Assembly: GCA_009668205.1 (NCBI GenBank)
Contig: WJYM01000009.1
Location: 1-64,000, forward strand
DNA: 64,000 nucleotides
Source: Enterobacteriaceae bacterium RIT691
Lineage (GTDB): Bacteria > Pseudomonadota > Gammaproteobacteria > Enterobacterales > Enterobacteriaceae
Direction of reading: 5' to 3'
Shown: positions 44,673 through 57,291 of the stretch, one piece after another
Layout of the letters: each line of letters starts with the position of its first letter
Position numbering within the stretch: the first letter of the stretch is position 1
The notes under the pieces: generated by a model
Database searches by the model: none
What the model saw: only the letters and a program-made list of their open reading frames with translations
Told to the model about the DNA's origin: nothing
Made by a program: the position numbers and the translations under genes

Positions 44673-45353
44673 ATGTCTGATGGCTTACACAGCCCTGTAC
44701 CGCCAGTGTCTGTCTGCTTTTTAACTGAACCTTCATTACAGGCACAGGCATTTATTACCGTATTGCAAAAAGAGACCCTCATTCCGATACAGATCCATAA
44801 TATACATAATCCTTTACCTGAAATGCTTCCGGCAGGAACGCTGGTACTCTTTGATACGGTCTCAGCGAATAAACGCCTGAGTACCTTCTGGCAAAACACG
44901 CTGCGTAAACAGATTCATCCGATTAAAGTTTTATTAATGAATATTGATGACCGCGAACGTGGAAAGACACTCAGCGAATGGCCGTCGTTGTCCGATATAT
45001 TCTACCGTTCTGACTCGCAATTACATGTGCATGCCAGGATAAAGGAAACCGTGAATACCTGTCGTCACATTCTGCATGACCTGACCACGCATCTGTTCCC
45101 GTCCCCACAAAGAGATGCAGCATCCGCAGAAGAGGGTGAGCAACTGACCGTACGTGAAAAGCAAATCCTCAGGAAGCTGTGTGAAGGCGCAACGAACAGT
45201 GATATCGCCTGCTCGCTATTTATCAGCGAACATACGGTGAGAACCCATATTTATAACCTTTTCAAGAAAATAAAGGTGAAAAACCGCACCCAGGCCGTGT
45301 TCTGGGCGGCAGATAAACTTGAGGATAATGAAAGTCAGGAGACCTACTCTTAA
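44673..45353 (+). CDS. CsgD-like LuxR-family transcriptional regulator
   Basis: A 226-residue regulator. Residues ~155-215 are a LuxR/FixJ helix-turn-helix (LTVREKQILRKLCEGATNSDIACSLFISEHTVRTHIYNLFKKIKVKNRTQAVFWA, in parts). The N-terminal domain also resembles E. coli CsgD rather than a classical receiver: SLQAQAFITVLQ, HNIHNPLPEMLPAGTLVLFD, KVLLMNIDDRERGKTLSEWPSLSDIFYRSDSQ. It therefore looks like a paralogue of the biofilm master regulator. AGAAGGATTAC precedes the ATG. It lies downstream of, and in the same direction as, the fimbrial operon, which is a natural candidate target. Confidence 0.88.
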   Translation: MSDGLHSPVPPVSVCFLTEPSLQAQAFITVLQKETLIPIQIHNIHNPLPEMLPAGTLVLFDTVSANKRLSTFWQNTLRKQIHPIKVLLMNIDDRERGKTLSEWPSLSDIFYRSDSQLHVHARIKETVNTCRHILHDLTTHLFPSPQRDAASAEEGEQLTVREKQILRKLCEGATNSDIACSLFISEHTVRTHIYNLFKKIKVKNRTQAVFWAADKLEDNESQETYS

Positions 45354-45369
45354 ATCGTGGCTGTGCTCC

Positions 45370-45416
45370 GCCGGGTGTCCCATTTCGCCAGTGGCAAGAA
45401 TGGGCACCCGGTTTTA
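45370..45416 (+). terminator. Bidirectional terminator between the regulator gene and lacZ
   Basis: GCCGGGTGTCCCATT and AATGGGCACCCGGT form a long stem (one bulge or mismatch) around a 14-base loop, followed by TTTTAAT. It separates convergent genes. Confidence 0.82.
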
Positions 45417-45442
45417 ATCCTTTGCTTCCCGAGAATAGCGAC

Positions 45443-48687
<3,245 letters not shown>

Positions 48688-48689
48688 AA

Positions 48690-49772
48690 CTAGCCGAGTT
48701 TTGCCACCTGCTGAGCAAGTGCTGACAGGGCCTTTGCCAGTTCCTGAGCCTGTGGTTTTTTACCTGCGGGAACCGCGGTGGTTTTGCGAGTCACCAGCGT
48801 GACGGGAAGAACCTGTGATGCCGGAGGCACGTCGGGCTGATGGATGAGTTCAATCAGGCGATTGACGCTGGCCTGCCCGAGCATTTTGAAATCCTGCTTG
48901 ATTGTCGTCAGCGGCGGAATAAAGAAAGCGCTGTCTTCGGTATCGTCATAACCGACAACCGAGACGTCCGTCGGTACGGAGAGGCCCTGTTCGGAGAATG
49001 CGCGTAACGCACCCAACGCCATTTGGTCATTCGCCACAAGCAGAGCGCCAGGCATACTTCCTTCCTGCAACAGCCGGGAAACCTGTTCGTAACCGGAACG
49101 TGAGCTCCAGTCGCCTTCCAGGATGGCTGTCGCTTCCAACTGATGCAGGCCGAGTCGGTGTTGCCAGCCTTCAAAGCGCAGACGCGCGGAGATGGAACTT
49201 TGTGGCCCGTTAAGCAGTGCGATGTTTTGATGCCCCAGCGCCAACAGATGCTCAACGCCCAGCTGTGCGCCTTCGTCAGGAGAGAACACGGTGGAATGGA
49301 CGGCAAGTGCAGGCGACACATCCAGGAACAGCACAGGCACATCGCCGCAGAGGGTTTGTAGCGCGCGGACTTCATCGTTTTCCAACGGGATATTGACGAT
49401 CAGCCCATCCACGCGTTGCGAGAGCAGGCTCTGCACCGCGGCTTTGCTGGCATCGAATCCCGGCGCTTCAAGCATCGACATCACCACGCTGAACTGCATT
49501 TTCCCCGCCTGCGTTTTCACGGCAGCGGCGATTTGCGAGGGGGCGTGGAGAGAGAGCGTGGTGGTCACGAGGCCGAGCGTTTGGCTGAGTTTTCCGGCAA
49601 GCTGTTGGGCCACCCGGTTCGGAACGTAGTTCAGCGCCGCCATTGCCACTTCGACTTTCTGGCGAGTTTTTTCGGACACATGCGCGGCATCGTTGATAAC
49701 ACGCGATACCGTCTGGTAGGAAACCCCGGCAGCGCTTGCCACATCGTATAACGTGATTGATTTGGGTTTCAT
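48690..49772 (-). CDS. lacI: Lactose operon repressor LacI
   Basis: Allolactose-responsive repressor of 360 residues, as in E. coli. The N-terminal helix-turn-helix reads TLYDVASAAGVSYQTVSRVIND with the recognition residues Tyr, Gln and Thr-Arg conserved, and the hinge NRVAQQLAGKLS follows. The core has inducer-site sequences SARLRFEGW, VANDQMALGA and VGYDDTEDSAFFIPPLTTIKQDF. The tail ends with a tetramerisation heptad repeat (LAKALSALAQQVAKL). The start is ATG 49772, eight bases after AAGG; an ATG at 49793 would add seven residues. It lies 35 bases after lacA in the same direction. Confidence 0.97.
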   Translation of the reverse strand: MKPKSITLYDVASAAGVSYQTVSRVINDAAHVSEKTRQKVEVAMAALNYVPNRVAQQLAGKLSQTLGLVTTTLSLHAPSQIAAAVKTQAGKMQFSVVMSMLEAPGFDASKAAVQSLLSQRVDGLIVNIPLENDEVRALQTLCGDVPVLFLDVSPALAVHSTVFSPDEGAQLGVEHLLALGHQNIALLNGPQSSISARLRFEGWQHRLGLHQLEATAILEGDWSSRSGYEQVSRLLQEGSMPGALLVANDQMALGALRAFSEQGLSVPTDVSVVGYDDTEDSAFFIPPLTTIKQDFKMLGQASVNRLIELIHQPDVPPASQVLPVTLVTRKTTAVPAGKKPQAQELAKALSALAQQVAKLG

Positions 49773-49807
49773 ACCGGATACCTTGCAGTGCATGTCGTCG
49801 GCGTAGT

Positions 49808-50401
49808 CTACACGCGAAGATCCCGGAAGTAGAACTCTCTGTCTCTGTCCGTGATGGCTCTGATGACTTTGCAGGGAACGCCTGCCGCCACGACGTTGGG
49901 CGGAATATCCCGGGTCACGACGCTGCCTGAGCCAATCACGCTGTTTTCGCCGATGGTCACGCCAGGGTTAATCACCGCATTGCTGCCGATCCACACGTTG
50001 TCCCCAATGGTGATAGGAAAGGCATACTTCAACCCGGTTTTTTTAAGCTCAGGATGCACAGGGTGACCGGTGGCGGTGAACGTCACATTGGGCGCAATCA
50101 GTACGTCATTGCCAATTGTGACGTGGTTGTCATCGATAATCGTCAGATTAACGTTGGCGAAAAAGTTCTCGCCGATGAAGATATTGCTGCCGTAGGCGAA
50201 GTGAAGAGGAGGCTCAATCCAGGCGTTAGCGCCGACTTTGCCAAACATGGCGCGGATCAGTTCCAGTCTTTTTTCAATTTCTGAGGGGCGGGTGTGATTA
50301 AAATCGTACATCAATTCTTTGCCGCGCAGTCGCTCTTCTGGCAGGCCTTCACACATATCCGTAAACAGCATGCCGTTGGCAATGTTTTCTCTCATCGACA
50401 T
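49808..50401 (-). CDS. lacA: Galactoside O-acetyltransferase LacA
   Basis: Left-handed parallel beta-helix acetyltransferase of 197 residues that moves acetyl from acetyl-CoA to galactosides. Close to E. coli LacA throughout: FTDMCEGLPEERLRGKELMYDFN, hexapeptide repeats (VTIGNDVLIAPNV, ITIGDNVWIGSNAVINPGVTIGENSVIGSGSVV) and catalytic His in ATGHPVHPEL. Maltose acetyltransferase Maa is the nearest alternative, but the linkage to lacI and lacZ favours LacA. GAGGAG lies six bases before the ATG. It sits upstream of lacI instead of after lacY. Confidence 0.88.
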   Translation of the reverse strand: MSMRENIANGMLFTDMCEGLPEERLRGKELMYDFNHTRPSEIEKRLELIRAMFGKVGANAWIEPPLHFAYGSNIFIGENFFANVNLTIIDDNHVTIGNDVLIAPNVTFTATGHPVHPELKKTGLKYAFPITIGDNVWIGSNAVINPGVTIGENSVIGSGSVVTRDIPPNVVAAGVPCKVIRAITDRDREFYFRDLRV

Positions 50402-50434
50402 GATGGGCTCCTCTGTCCCGTGGCGTGGAGCTCA

Positions 50435-50463
50435 TTTATGGCGATAATTCCTCATTCTTGCAA
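50435..50463 (-). promoter_or_regulatory. Candidate promoter of lacA(-lacI)
   Basis: On the minus strand TTGCAA (50463-50458) and CATAAA (50440-50435) are 17 bases apart, 34 bases before lacA. I see no lac operator-like or CRP-like sequence here, so lacA-lacI may be expressed constitutively. Confidence 0.45.
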
Positions 50464-50475
50464 GTACTTAAAATG

Positions 50476-50505
50476 AAAAAAGCCAGGTTGCCCTGGCTTT
50501 TTTTT
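50476..50505 (-). terminator. Intrinsic terminator of plsB
   Basis: AGCCAGG TTGC CCTGGCT flanked by an A-run and a T-run on both sides, so it can terminate in either direction. It lies 13 bases past the plsB stop. Confidence 0.92.
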
Positions 50506-50517
50506 AACCGCGTTTTG

Positions 50518-52938
50518 TCAGGCGTCCTGACTGGCACTTTCGATCGTCAGACGCACGTCGGAGGTAATCAGCTCCGCCAGCATCTGGTAGATTTTCAGTG
50601 TTTCAGCCGGTTCTGCATCACCGGTATCGCTGATAAAGCCTTCGTCACGCAGCGTCAGCACCAGACAGCTGAACACGGCCTTGTCGAAGAACTCCGGCGC
50701 GTTGATGCCGTGCAGTACCGAGAGGCGCTGTGCGACGGTGCGGCTCTCTTTTTCCAGCGTGCTGCGGTTGATCGACGGATTCGCGCTCAGCAACCAGAAG
50801 GTGATGGCGTAGCGCTGCAGCGTCTCGCGCGCGCCGGCCGCCAGCAGCTGCAGGGTCCGGGAGTGCGATGGATTAATGCTGACGTCGTCATTCTCCAGCG
50901 TAACCAGCCCCTGACGCTGCATTTCTGCCAGCAGCAGATCGATAACTCCCGCCAGCTCTGCTTTTTCCCAACGCAGGAACAGCTCGGCTTTCAGCATCGG
51001 GTAAATCATCTCGACGTGAGACACCATTTCCGCACGTGACATCTTGCGATGCTGAGTGACAATCGCCGCCAGCAGGGACGGGATCATCAGCATGTGCGTG
51101 ATGTTATTGCGGTAATAGGTCATCAGCACCGCCTGCTCGCGTGGCAGGATGATGATATCGCCAATGGTGTCCTTCTCGACTTCGAACTTGTTCATCTGCA
51201 GCGCATGATCGATAAGTTCGCTGGCGCTCAGTGCAGGGACAGTGGCATCGGCCGAATAAGGTACGTTGCGCATCAGCTGCAGGTAGCACTCTAACTGCTG
51301 TGTCAGTTGTTCGCGGGTCAGTGAACGCTGACGAGAGGCCAACAGCGCCGTCACACACAGGTTCATGGCGTTTGCCGCGCCCGCATTGTTGATACGCACC
51401 ATCAGATCTTCGGCGATGTTGTTCACCGTTGGCGTCAGCCACGCCGGACGAATGGCTTCAATGGGATCGATAGACTCACGCCATTCTGGCACGTGCTGAT
51501 TGAGGTAGGTCATCAGCGGCAGCGGTTCGCCAAAGTTGACGTAGCCCTGACCCAGGTTGCGCAGCTTGCTCAGGCCTTTCAGCATCTGCGGCAGGCTCTC
51601 TTTCTCTTTGGTCGCACCGCGCAGCTCTTTCGCGTAGGTCCCCACTTCCATCACGTGCTCGTAGCCGATATAAATCGGCACCAGGGTGATCGGACGCGTG
51701 CCACCGCGCAGCATCGCCTGAATGGTCATCGACAGGGTGCCGGTTTTGGGATCGAGCAGACGGCCGGTACGGGAACGCCCACCTTCCACAAAGTATTCAA
51801 CGGAATAGCCGCGGCTGAACAGTTCGCCAAGGTATTCACGGAACACCGTGGAGTAGAGCTTGTTGCCCTTAAAGGTGCGGCGAATAAAGAACGCGCCCAG
51901 GCGACGGAAAATCGGACCGGCTGGCCAGAAGTTCAGGTTGATACCGGCGGCGATATGCGGCGGCACCAGACCCTGGTGATACAGCACATAGGAGAGCAGC
52001 ATGTAGTCCATGTGGCTGCGGTGGCAGGGGACATAGACAATTTCATGGCCGTCGTGAGCCAGTTGGCGCACACGCTCAGCGTTATGCACGTTGATCCCCT
52101 GATAAAGGCGGTTCCACGTAAAGCTGAGAATACGGTCGGTCAGACGAATCATCTCGTAGGAGAAGTTCGCGGCGATCTCTTCCATCAGCGCAATCGCGTT
52201 CTGCTGCGCCTTCTCGTGAGAGATTTTCTTGCTGCGTGCTTCGTCTTCCACGGCACGGGCAATCGCTTTTGACGCCAGCAGCTTGTTAAACAAGTCCTGG
52301 CGCGCAGGTAGGCGTGGACCCACGGCCGCCAGACGCTGACGAGCGAAGTGAGTGCGCGCTACGCGAGCCAATTTTTGGGCGATGATTTTGTCGGTACCGT
52401 GCTCTGTTGCCATTCGGCGCAGAGAGACGGACGGCGAGAAGCGGACAAAACTGTCGCGTCCAAGCCAGATAACCGCAAAGAATTTCTGAATGCCGTTCAT
52501 CATGCGCAGCGGCGGATTGACTTCGCCCTTTTCGCGGCCCGGTGAGCGACCAAACATCACTGAAACGGGCACCATCTGCACGTCAAGATCCGGATTGCTG
52601 CGGTGCAAATCCAGATAGTTATGGAACAGCTTGATGGACTCTTCTTTCGGCGTGTAATACGTGAACGCGCGCGGCCCGCCGTGAATGAACACGTAGCGCG
52701 GCAGTTCGGTTCCGTCGATCTCCAGCGGCTCCAGGGGGTCCGGAAGATCGTGCGCCAGACACTGGGCGCGTAACGTCAGCAGGTCTGCCTTCGAGTTATA
52801 AGGCAGAACATACATAATCGGGCGTGAGGTATCGAGTCCAAGTTCCTGGGCAGGATTTGCCGGAATGGACTTGCTTTTTACCAGCACGCTTAATGGTAAA
52901 TTCAGTAATTTGTAGTAAATTCGTGGCCAGCCAGACAT
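50518..52938 (-). CDS. plsB: Glycerol-3-phosphate 1-O-acyltransferase PlsB
   Basis: Inner-membrane acyltransferase that makes lysophosphatidate from glycerol-3-phosphate and acyl-ACP or acyl-CoA, the first phospholipid step. The 806 residues fit the family (E. coli 807). The acyltransferase blocks are in order: [10 protein letters not shown] (block I), [16 protein letters not shown] (II), [17 protein letters not shown] (III) and [12 protein letters not shown] (IV). It is divergent from dgkA, as in E. coli. The ORF opens at the ATG matching [13 protein letters not shown]. Its ribosome site is weak. Confidence 0.98.
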   Translation of the reverse strand: MSGWPRIYYKLLNLPLSVLVKSKSIPANPAQELGLDTSRPIMYVLPYNSKADLLTLRAQCLAHDLPDPLEPLEIDGTELPRYVFIHGGPRAFTYYTPKEESIKLFHNYLDLHRSNPDLDVQMVPVSVMFGRSPGREKGEVNPPLRMMNGIQKFFAVIWLGRDSFVRFSPSVSLRRMATEHGTDKIIAQKLARVARTHFARQRLAAVGPRLPARQDLFNKLLASKAIARAVEDEARSKKISHEKAQQNAIALMEEIAANFSYEMIRLTDRILSFTWNRLYQGINVHNAERVRQLAHDGHEIVYVPCHRSHMDYMLLSYVLYHQGLVPPHIAAGINLNFWPAGPIFRRLGAFFIRRTFKGNKLYSTVFREYLGELFSRGYSVEYFVEGGRSRTGRLLDPKTGTLSMTIQAMLRGGTRPITLVPIYIGYEHVMEVGTYAKELRGATKEKESLPQMLKGLSKLRNLGQGYVNFGEPLPLMTYLNQHVPEWRESIDPIEAIRPAWLTPTVNNIAEDLMVRINNAGAANAMNLCVTALLASRQRSLTREQLTQQLECYLQLMRNVPYSADATVPALSASELIDHALQMNKFEVEKDTIGDIIILPREQAVLMTYYRNNITHMLMIPSLLAAIVTQHRKMSRAEMVSHVEMIYPMLKAELFLRWEKAELAGVIDLLLAEMQRQGLVTLENDDVSINPSHSRTLQLLAAGARETLQRYAITFWLLSANPSINRSTLEKESRTVAQRLSVLHGINAPEFFDKAVFSCLVLTLRDEGFISDTGDAEPAETLKIYQMLAELITSDVRLTIESASQDA

Positions 52939-53067
52939 AAACGATGTAAAGCCTCTGGTTAATCATGCAAATGCGCCGCAAGGATAACAGAAAGTGCACA
53001 GAATATCTGTTCTACCGCTTTCGGCGCGCAGTGACATTGACGCTAAATAAATAAAAAGGTTCTTTTG

Positions 53068-53436
53068 ATGGCCAATAATACCACCGGGCTAACCCGAATC
53101 ATCAAGGCGGCAGGCTATTCCTGGAAAGGCTTCCGCGCAGCATGGAAAAACGAAGCAGCTTTTCGCCAGGAAGGTACCGCTGCCATTATCGCCGTCATCA
53201 TTGCCTGCTGGCTGGATGTCGACGCTATTACCCGGGTTTTACTGATTGGCTCGGTGCTTCTGGTGATGATAGTTGAAATTTTAAACAGTGCGATTGAAGC
53301 GGTCGTCGACCGTATCGGCAGCGAGCATCACGAACTGTCCGGACGAGCAAAAGATATGGGCTCTGCGGCGGTGCTGCTGTCGATTTTTGTTGCTCTCATT
53401 ACCTGGGGTGTCCTGCTCTGGTCGCATTTCCACTAA
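53068..53436 (+). CDS. dgkA: Diacylglycerol kinase DgkA
   Basis: Small inner-membrane kinase that phosphorylates diacylglycerol left from membrane-derived oligosaccharide synthesis. The 122 residues form three transmembrane helices and one surface helix. The active-site motif VEILNSAIEAVVDRIG holds the catalytic glutamate (Glu77 counting Met), with Glu29 and the NEAAFRQE segment also conserved. I start at the ATG at 53068, after AAAGGTTCTTTTG; the in-frame TTG one codon earlier is less likely. It precedes lexA by 109 bases. Confidence 0.97.
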   Translation: MANNTTGLTRIIKAAGYSWKGFRAAWKNEAAFRQEGTAAIIAVIIACWLDVDAITRVLLIGSVLLVMIVEILNSAIEAVVDRIGSEHHELSGRAKDMGSAAVLLSIFVALITWGVLLWSHFH

Positions 53437-53500
53437 CCGAAACGGAAATTCGCAACCGTCTGGTTTTTTGTGCGTTTTGTGGTTCCAAAATCACCATTGA

Positions 53501-53516
53501 CTGTATATACTCACAG
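53501..53516 (+). promoter_or_regulatory. SOS box 1 of lexA
   Basis: CTGTATATACTCACAG, a LexA site with both CTG and CAG ends, 30 bases before lexA. The first of two tandem boxes, as in E. coli, giving autorepression. Confidence 0.95.
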
Positions 53517-53521
53517 CATAA

Positions 53522-53537
53522 CTGTATATACACCCAG
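53522..53537 (+). promoter_or_regulatory. SOS box 2 of lexA
   Basis: CTGTATATACACCCAG, 21 bases from box 1 (two helical turns) and close to the GGGGGCGGA ribosome site of lexA. Confidence 0.95.
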
Positions 53538-53545
53538 GGGGCGGA

Positions 53546-54154
53546 ATGAAAGCGTTAACGACCAGGCAGCAAGAGGTGTTTGATCTCATCCGGGATCACA
53601 TCAGCCAGACGGGCATGCCACCCACGCGTGCGGAAATCGCGCAGCGTCTGGGGTTCCGTTCCCCGAATGCCGCTGAAGAGCACCTGAAAGCGCTGGCCCG
53701 TAAAGGCGTTATCGAGATTGTCTCTGGCGCTTCTCGCGGCATTCGTTTGCTGGTGGAAGAAGAGACCGGCATTCCACTGATTGGCCGCGTGGCGGCAGGG
53801 GAACCGCTGCTGGCACAGCAGCATATTGAAGGCCACTATCAGGTCGATCCGGGAATGTTCAAGCCAAGCGCGGATTTCCTGTTGCGCGTCAGCGGTATGT
53901 CGATGCGCGACATCGGTATTCTCGACGGCGATCTGCTGGCGGTGCATAAAACCCAGGACGTGCGTAACGGTCAGGTCGTGGTTGCCCGTATCGACGACGA
54001 AGTGACGGTGAAGCGCCTGAAAAAGCAAGGCAGTACCGTTGAGCTGCTGCCGGAAAACAGCGAATTCTCCCCGATTGTTGTTGACCTGCGTGAGCAGAGC
54101 TTCTCCATTGAAGGTCTGGCTGTTGGCGTCATCCGCAACGGCGAATGGCTATAA
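53546..54154 (+). CDS. lexA: SOS repressor LexA
   Basis: Repressor of the SOS regulon that cleaves itself on RecA filaments. The 202 residues hold an N-terminal winged helix-turn-helix ([30 protein letters not shown]) and the latent protease. The cleavage bond is Ala84-Gly85 in GRVAAGEP, nucleophile Ser119 in SGMSMRD and Lys156 in VTVKRLKK, at E. coli positions. dinF follows 85 bases downstream and is probably co-transcribed. Confidence 0.98.
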   Translation: MKALTTRQQEVFDLIRDHISQTGMPPTRAEIAQRLGFRSPNAAEEHLKALARKGVIEIVSGASRGIRLLVEEETGIPLIGRVAAGEPLLAQQHIEGHYQVDPGMFKPSADFLLRVSGMSMRDIGILDGDLLAVHKTQDVRNGQVVVARIDDEVTVKRLKKQGSTVELLPENSEFSPIVVDLREQSFSIEGLAVGVIRNGEWL

Positions 54155-54239
54155 TCGTCGCTTAGCGTTTTGTTTTTTCATTTTAAGTGGTGCCGTTCTG
54201 GCGCCACTTTTCACATCTATCACCATGACAGGTTTCCCG

Positions 54240-55562
54240 ATGTTGCGATTCACCGCTGCGGATAAGGCATTGTGGCGTCTTGCGCTGCCCATGATTTTTT
54301 CCAACATCACCGTGCCGCTGCTGGGGCTGGTGGATACGGCAGTGATCGGGCATCTCGACAGTCCGGTGTATCTCGGCGGTGTGGCCGTGGGCTCTATGGC
54401 AACCAGCTTCTTATTCATGCTGCTGTTGTTCCTGCGCATGAGCACGACCGGGCTGACTGCGCAGGCGTTTGGCGCGAAAGATCCCGTACGCCTGGCAAGA
54501 GCGTTAGTGCAGCCACTGCTGCTGGCTTTGGGCGCAGGCCTGTTAATCATGCTGTTGCGCACGCCGCTTATCGATCTGGCGCTGCATATTGTGGGCGGCA
54601 GCGATGCGGTGCTTGAGCAGGCAAGACGTTTTCTTGAAATCCGCTGGCTGAGCGCCCCGGCCTCGCTTGCCAATCTGGTGCTGCTTGGCTGGCTGCTGGG
54701 CGTGCAATATGCCCGAGCGCCGGTTATTTTGCTGGTGGTCGGCAACCTGCTGAATATCGTCCTCGACCTGTGGCTGGTGATGGGGCTGCACATGAACGTG
54801 CAAGGCGCCGCACTGGCGACGGCGTGTTCGGAGTACCTGACTTTCTTCGTCGGTCTGTTGATGGTCAAACGCGTGCTGCACCTGCGGGGGATTTCTCTCG
54901 CGATGCTGAAAGAGGCCTGGCGCGGCAATATCCGTCGGCTGTTGGCGCTCAACCGCGACATCATGTTGCGTTCGTTACTCTTACAGCTCTGCTTTGGTGC
55001 CTTAACGGTCTTTGGCGCAAGACTCGGTAGCGACGTCGTTGCCGTGAACGCCGTGTTGATGACCATGCTGACCTTTACCGCCTATGCGCTGGACGGCTTT
55101 GCCTACGCAGTTGAAGCGCATTCCGGGCAGGCATTTGGGGCACGTGACGGGAGTCAGCTGCTTCATGTGTGGGAAGCCGCGTGCCGCCAGTCGGGGATTG
55201 TCGCGCTGTTCTTTGCGCTGGCGTATGCCGTTTTTGGGGAACACATTGTCGCGATGCTGACCTCGCTGCCGCAGCTACGCGAGCTGGCGGATCGCTATGT
55301 CCTTTGGCAGGCTGTTTTGCCGGTGATCGGGGTCTGGTGTTATCTGCTTGATGGCATGTTTATCGGCGCAACGCGTGGCGCGGAAATGCGTAACAGCATG
55401 GCCGTTGCGGCTGCAGGTTTTGCGCTCACGTTGCTCACGGTCCCCGTTTTGGGCAACCATGGATTATGGCTCTCGCTGGCCGTTTTCCTTGGGCTGCGCG
55501 GCCTGTCACTCGGCTGGATTTGGCGACGACACTGGCGACAGGGCACCTGGTTCGCATCCTGA
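54240..55562 (+). CDS. dinF: MATE-family efflux protein DinF
   Basis: DNA-damage-inducible membrane transporter of the multidrug and toxin extrusion family. About 12 helices lie over 440 residues in two homologous halves. MATE-like segments include LALPMIFSNITVPLLGLVDTAVIGHLDS and the second-half NRDIMLRSLLLQLCFGALTVFGARLGSD. The ATG at 54240 is chosen because CAGG lies before it and it gives the E. coli-like N-terminus; the frame is open back into lexA. Expression should follow lexA de-repression. The substrate is unknown; E. coli DinF has been linked to oxidative-stress and bile-salt tolerance. Confidence 0.95.
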   Translation: MLRFTAADKALWRLALPMIFSNITVPLLGLVDTAVIGHLDSPVYLGGVAVGSMATSFLFMLLLFLRMSTTGLTAQAFGAKDPVRLARALVQPLLLALGAGLLIMLLRTPLIDLALHIVGGSDAVLEQARRFLEIRWLSAPASLANLVLLGWLLGVQYARAPVILLVVGNLLNIVLDLWLVMGLHMNVQGAALATACSEYLTFFVGLLMVKRVLHLRGISLAMLKEAWRGNIRRLLALNRDIMLRSLLLQLCFGALTVFGARLGSDVVAVNAVLMTMLTFTAYALDGFAYAVEAHSGQAFGARDGSQLLHVWEAACRQSGIVALFFALAYAVFGEHIVAMLTSLPQLRELADRYVLWQAVLPVIGVWCYLLDGMFIGATRGAEMRNSMAVAAAGFALTLLTVPVLGNHGLWLSLAVFLGLRGLSLGWIWRRHWRQGTWFAS

Positions 55563-55621
55563 GGATTTGAGTGCTCGGTGGTTAAAGATTCCGAATAAAT
55601 CCAGAACGGCGAAATGCCTGC

Positions 55622-55630
55622 CTATACTTA
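55622..55630 (+). promoter_or_regulatory. Candidate sigma-S type -10 of yjbJ
   Basis: CTATACTTA matches the sigma-S extended -10 consensus CTATACTTA and lies 80 bases before yjbJ. E. coli yjbJ is induced in stationary phase and by osmotic stress. Confidence 0.65.
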
Positions 55631-55709
55631 TTCTCACGTCCAGCAGAAAACGGTGTGTTTACGGACGAAGCAACTCCACCCTGCAGCACCGAACGATGAG
55701 GATTCAGTG

Positions 55710-55919
55710 ATGAATAAAGACGAAATCGGCGGAAACTGGAAACAGCTGAAAGGTAAAGTGAAAGAGAAATGGGGCAAGCTGACCGATGATGATTTTACCG
55801 TCATCGAAGGTAAGCGCGATCAGCTGGTCGGGAAAATTCAGGAGCGTTACGGATACGCGAAAGATCAGGCCGAGAAAGAGGTCAAAGATTGGGAAAGCAC
55901 CAACGATTATCGCTGGTAA
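55710..55919 (+). CDS. yjbJ: CsbD-family stress protein YjbJ
   Basis: A 69-residue hydrophilic protein of the CsbD family. The function is unknown, although it is among the most abundant stationary-phase proteins in E. coli. The sequence NKDEIGGNWKQLKGKVKEKW followed by GKLTDDDFTVIEGKRDQLVG is typical, and the C-terminus ends in DYRW. The ATG at 55710 is chosen because GAGGA precedes it and the length equals E. coli; the frame is open 96 bases further upstream. A hairpin follows. Confidence 0.95.
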   Translation: MNKDEIGGNWKQLKGKVKEKWGKLTDDDFTVIEGKRDQLVGKIQERYGYAKDQAEKEVKDWESTNDYRW

Positions 55920-55960
55920 CCCATCGCCATACCCGACGTACCAGGAAGTACAACCCTCAC

Positions 55961-55978
55961 GAGCGGCAATAGCCGCTC
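55961..55978. terminator. Hairpin between yjbJ and zur
   Basis: GAGCGGC AATA GCCGCTC, seven base pairs, lying between convergent genes and three bases from the zur stop. The T-rich sequence is weak (TTCATTTC). Confidence 0.65.
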
Positions 55979-55981
55979 GAT

Positions 55982-56503
55982 TCATTTCTGGCCCGGCTTA
56001 CGCTTAATCTGAATGGTGTGGTCGTGTCCACAGCAGTCTTTCGTACGGCAGGCTTCCACTTCAACGCATTCCGCACACAGGCCATGCGCCTCAATCACAT
56101 TGTGTCTTAACGCAAAGCCCATTCGGGCGGCCAGCGCATGCAGGGTGTCTTCCACACCGTCTGCGGCTTCTTCTTTCACCACGCCACAGCGATCGCAAAT
56201 AAACATTGCGGAAGTGTGCGACGGATTATCCATCAGATGACACAGCACGTAGCTGTTGGTGGACTCAACCTTATGCACAAAGCCCTGCTCGAGCAGAAAT
56301 TCCAGCGCACGATAAACCGTTGGCGGCTTCGCCTGAGGTTCGCTGACCTTTAGCAAATCGAGAAGATCGTATGCACTGATGGCACCCTGTTGCAGGGTCA
56401 TCAGGCGCAGCACTTCCAGGCGTTGGGTTGTCAGGCGTACACCGCGCTGGGCGCAAAGTCTTTCGGCATGCGCAAGCATATCCTGAGGCGTGGTCTTGTC
56501 CAT
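55982..56503 (-). CDS. zur: Zinc uptake regulator Zur
   Basis: Fur-family repressor that binds zinc and represses znuABC and other zinc-saving genes. The 173 residues hold an N-terminal winged helix (RLTTQRLEVLRLMTLQQGAISAYDLLDLL, PTVYRALEFLLEQGFVHKV). The C-terminal dimerisation domain carries the structural and regulatory zinc ligands in CDRCGVVKEE and HNVIEAHGLCAECVEVEAC. It starts at the ATG at 56503, whereas a TTG four codons earlier extends the frame. The tail GHDHTIQIKRKPGQK follows. It is divergent from the cupin gene. Confidence 0.97.
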   Translation of the reverse strand: MDKTTPQDMLAHAERLCAQRGVRLTTQRLEVLRLMTLQQGAISAYDLLDLLKVSEPQAKPPTVYRALEFLLEQGFVHKVESTNSYVLCHLMDNPSHTSAMFICDRCGVVKEEAADGVEDTLHALAARMGFALRHNVIEAHGLCAECVEVEACRTKDCCGHDHTIQIKRKPGQK

Positions 56504-56626
56504 CGGCGTTCTCAACTCGGTTAAGGTCTGTGACTACTTTACCATGTTATCACTCAAACGCCGATCATCGGCCAGGTGTGCTATACCTGTCCCCATACAA
56601 CATGGAACCGACCCCGAGGGCTGAGC

Positions 56627-57115
56627 ATGAAAAGACCTGACTGCATTCGCCACTGGCGCGATCTGGAAGAGCCAGACAATTCAACGTACCCGGATAGCCC
56701 GGAACTGTTTGCCATCGGTGCCCCGCTGGCCCGTAAACTGGGGCTGCGGCATCTGGGTATTCACCATGAGCGTCTGCCGCCGGGACGGCGTACCTCATAC
56801 CCGCATGCAGAAAGCGACGAAGAAGAGTTTATCTATGTTCTGGAAGGCCATCCGCAAGCGTGGATTAACGGTTATCTCTGGCAATTAGCGCCGGGCGACA
56901 GCGTAGGTTTTCCTGCCGGAACGGGCGTCTGTCACACCTTTATCAATAATACGGAGGAAGAGGTGAATCTGCTTGTAGTGGGCGAGGCGAATAAAAAGCA
57001 CAACCGTATTTATTATCCGCTCAACCAGGAATATGCCGCCACCCGCCAGGACCGCTGGGTCGATCATCCGCCACAGTTTTTTGGCCCTCATGACGGAAAA
57101 CCTTCGCGAAAATAA
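56627..57115 (+). CDS. Cupin-domain protein
   Basis: A 162-residue cytoplasmic protein with one cupin beta-barrel. Motif 1 (HAESDEEEFIYVLEG) gives possible metal ligands His60, Glu62 or Glu66/67, and motif 2 (PGDSVGFPAGTGVCHTF) gives His103. Such cupins bind Zn, Fe, Mn or Ni, and activities vary widely, so no reaction is assigned. I start at the ATG at 56627, six bases after GAGGG; the open frame continues to 56576 without a signal. It is divergent from zur with 123 bases between. ATGTTATC at 56544-56551 resembles a single half of a Zur site. K-12 has yjbL and yjbM near here instead. Confidence 0.85.
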   Translation: MKRPDCIRHWRDLEEPDNSTYPDSPELFAIGAPLARKLGLRHLGIHHERLPPGRRTSYPHAESDEEEFIYVLEGHPQAWINGYLWQLAPGDSVGFPAGTGVCHTFINNTEEEVNLLVVGEANKKHNRIYYPLNQEYAATRQDRWVDHPPQFFGPHDGKPSRK

Positions 57116-57291
57116 CAATCCCTTCCTATAAATATTGAGGGGCGTCACATAACACACCCATAACATGCCGCCCCTTAAAGTAAATCGCCTAAAAAAGCGG
57201 CATTTTTCATCGTTATTCACAGCAATAGCTCACCCTCTTTCTGCCGATAAAGAAAGGGGAAAAACGTTTACCTGCAAATAACGAGCGTACT

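Noticed and set aside
54039-54239. N-terminal extension of dinF overlapping lexA
   Set aside because: The extra residues do not resemble MATE proteins, and a suitable ATG lies at 54240.
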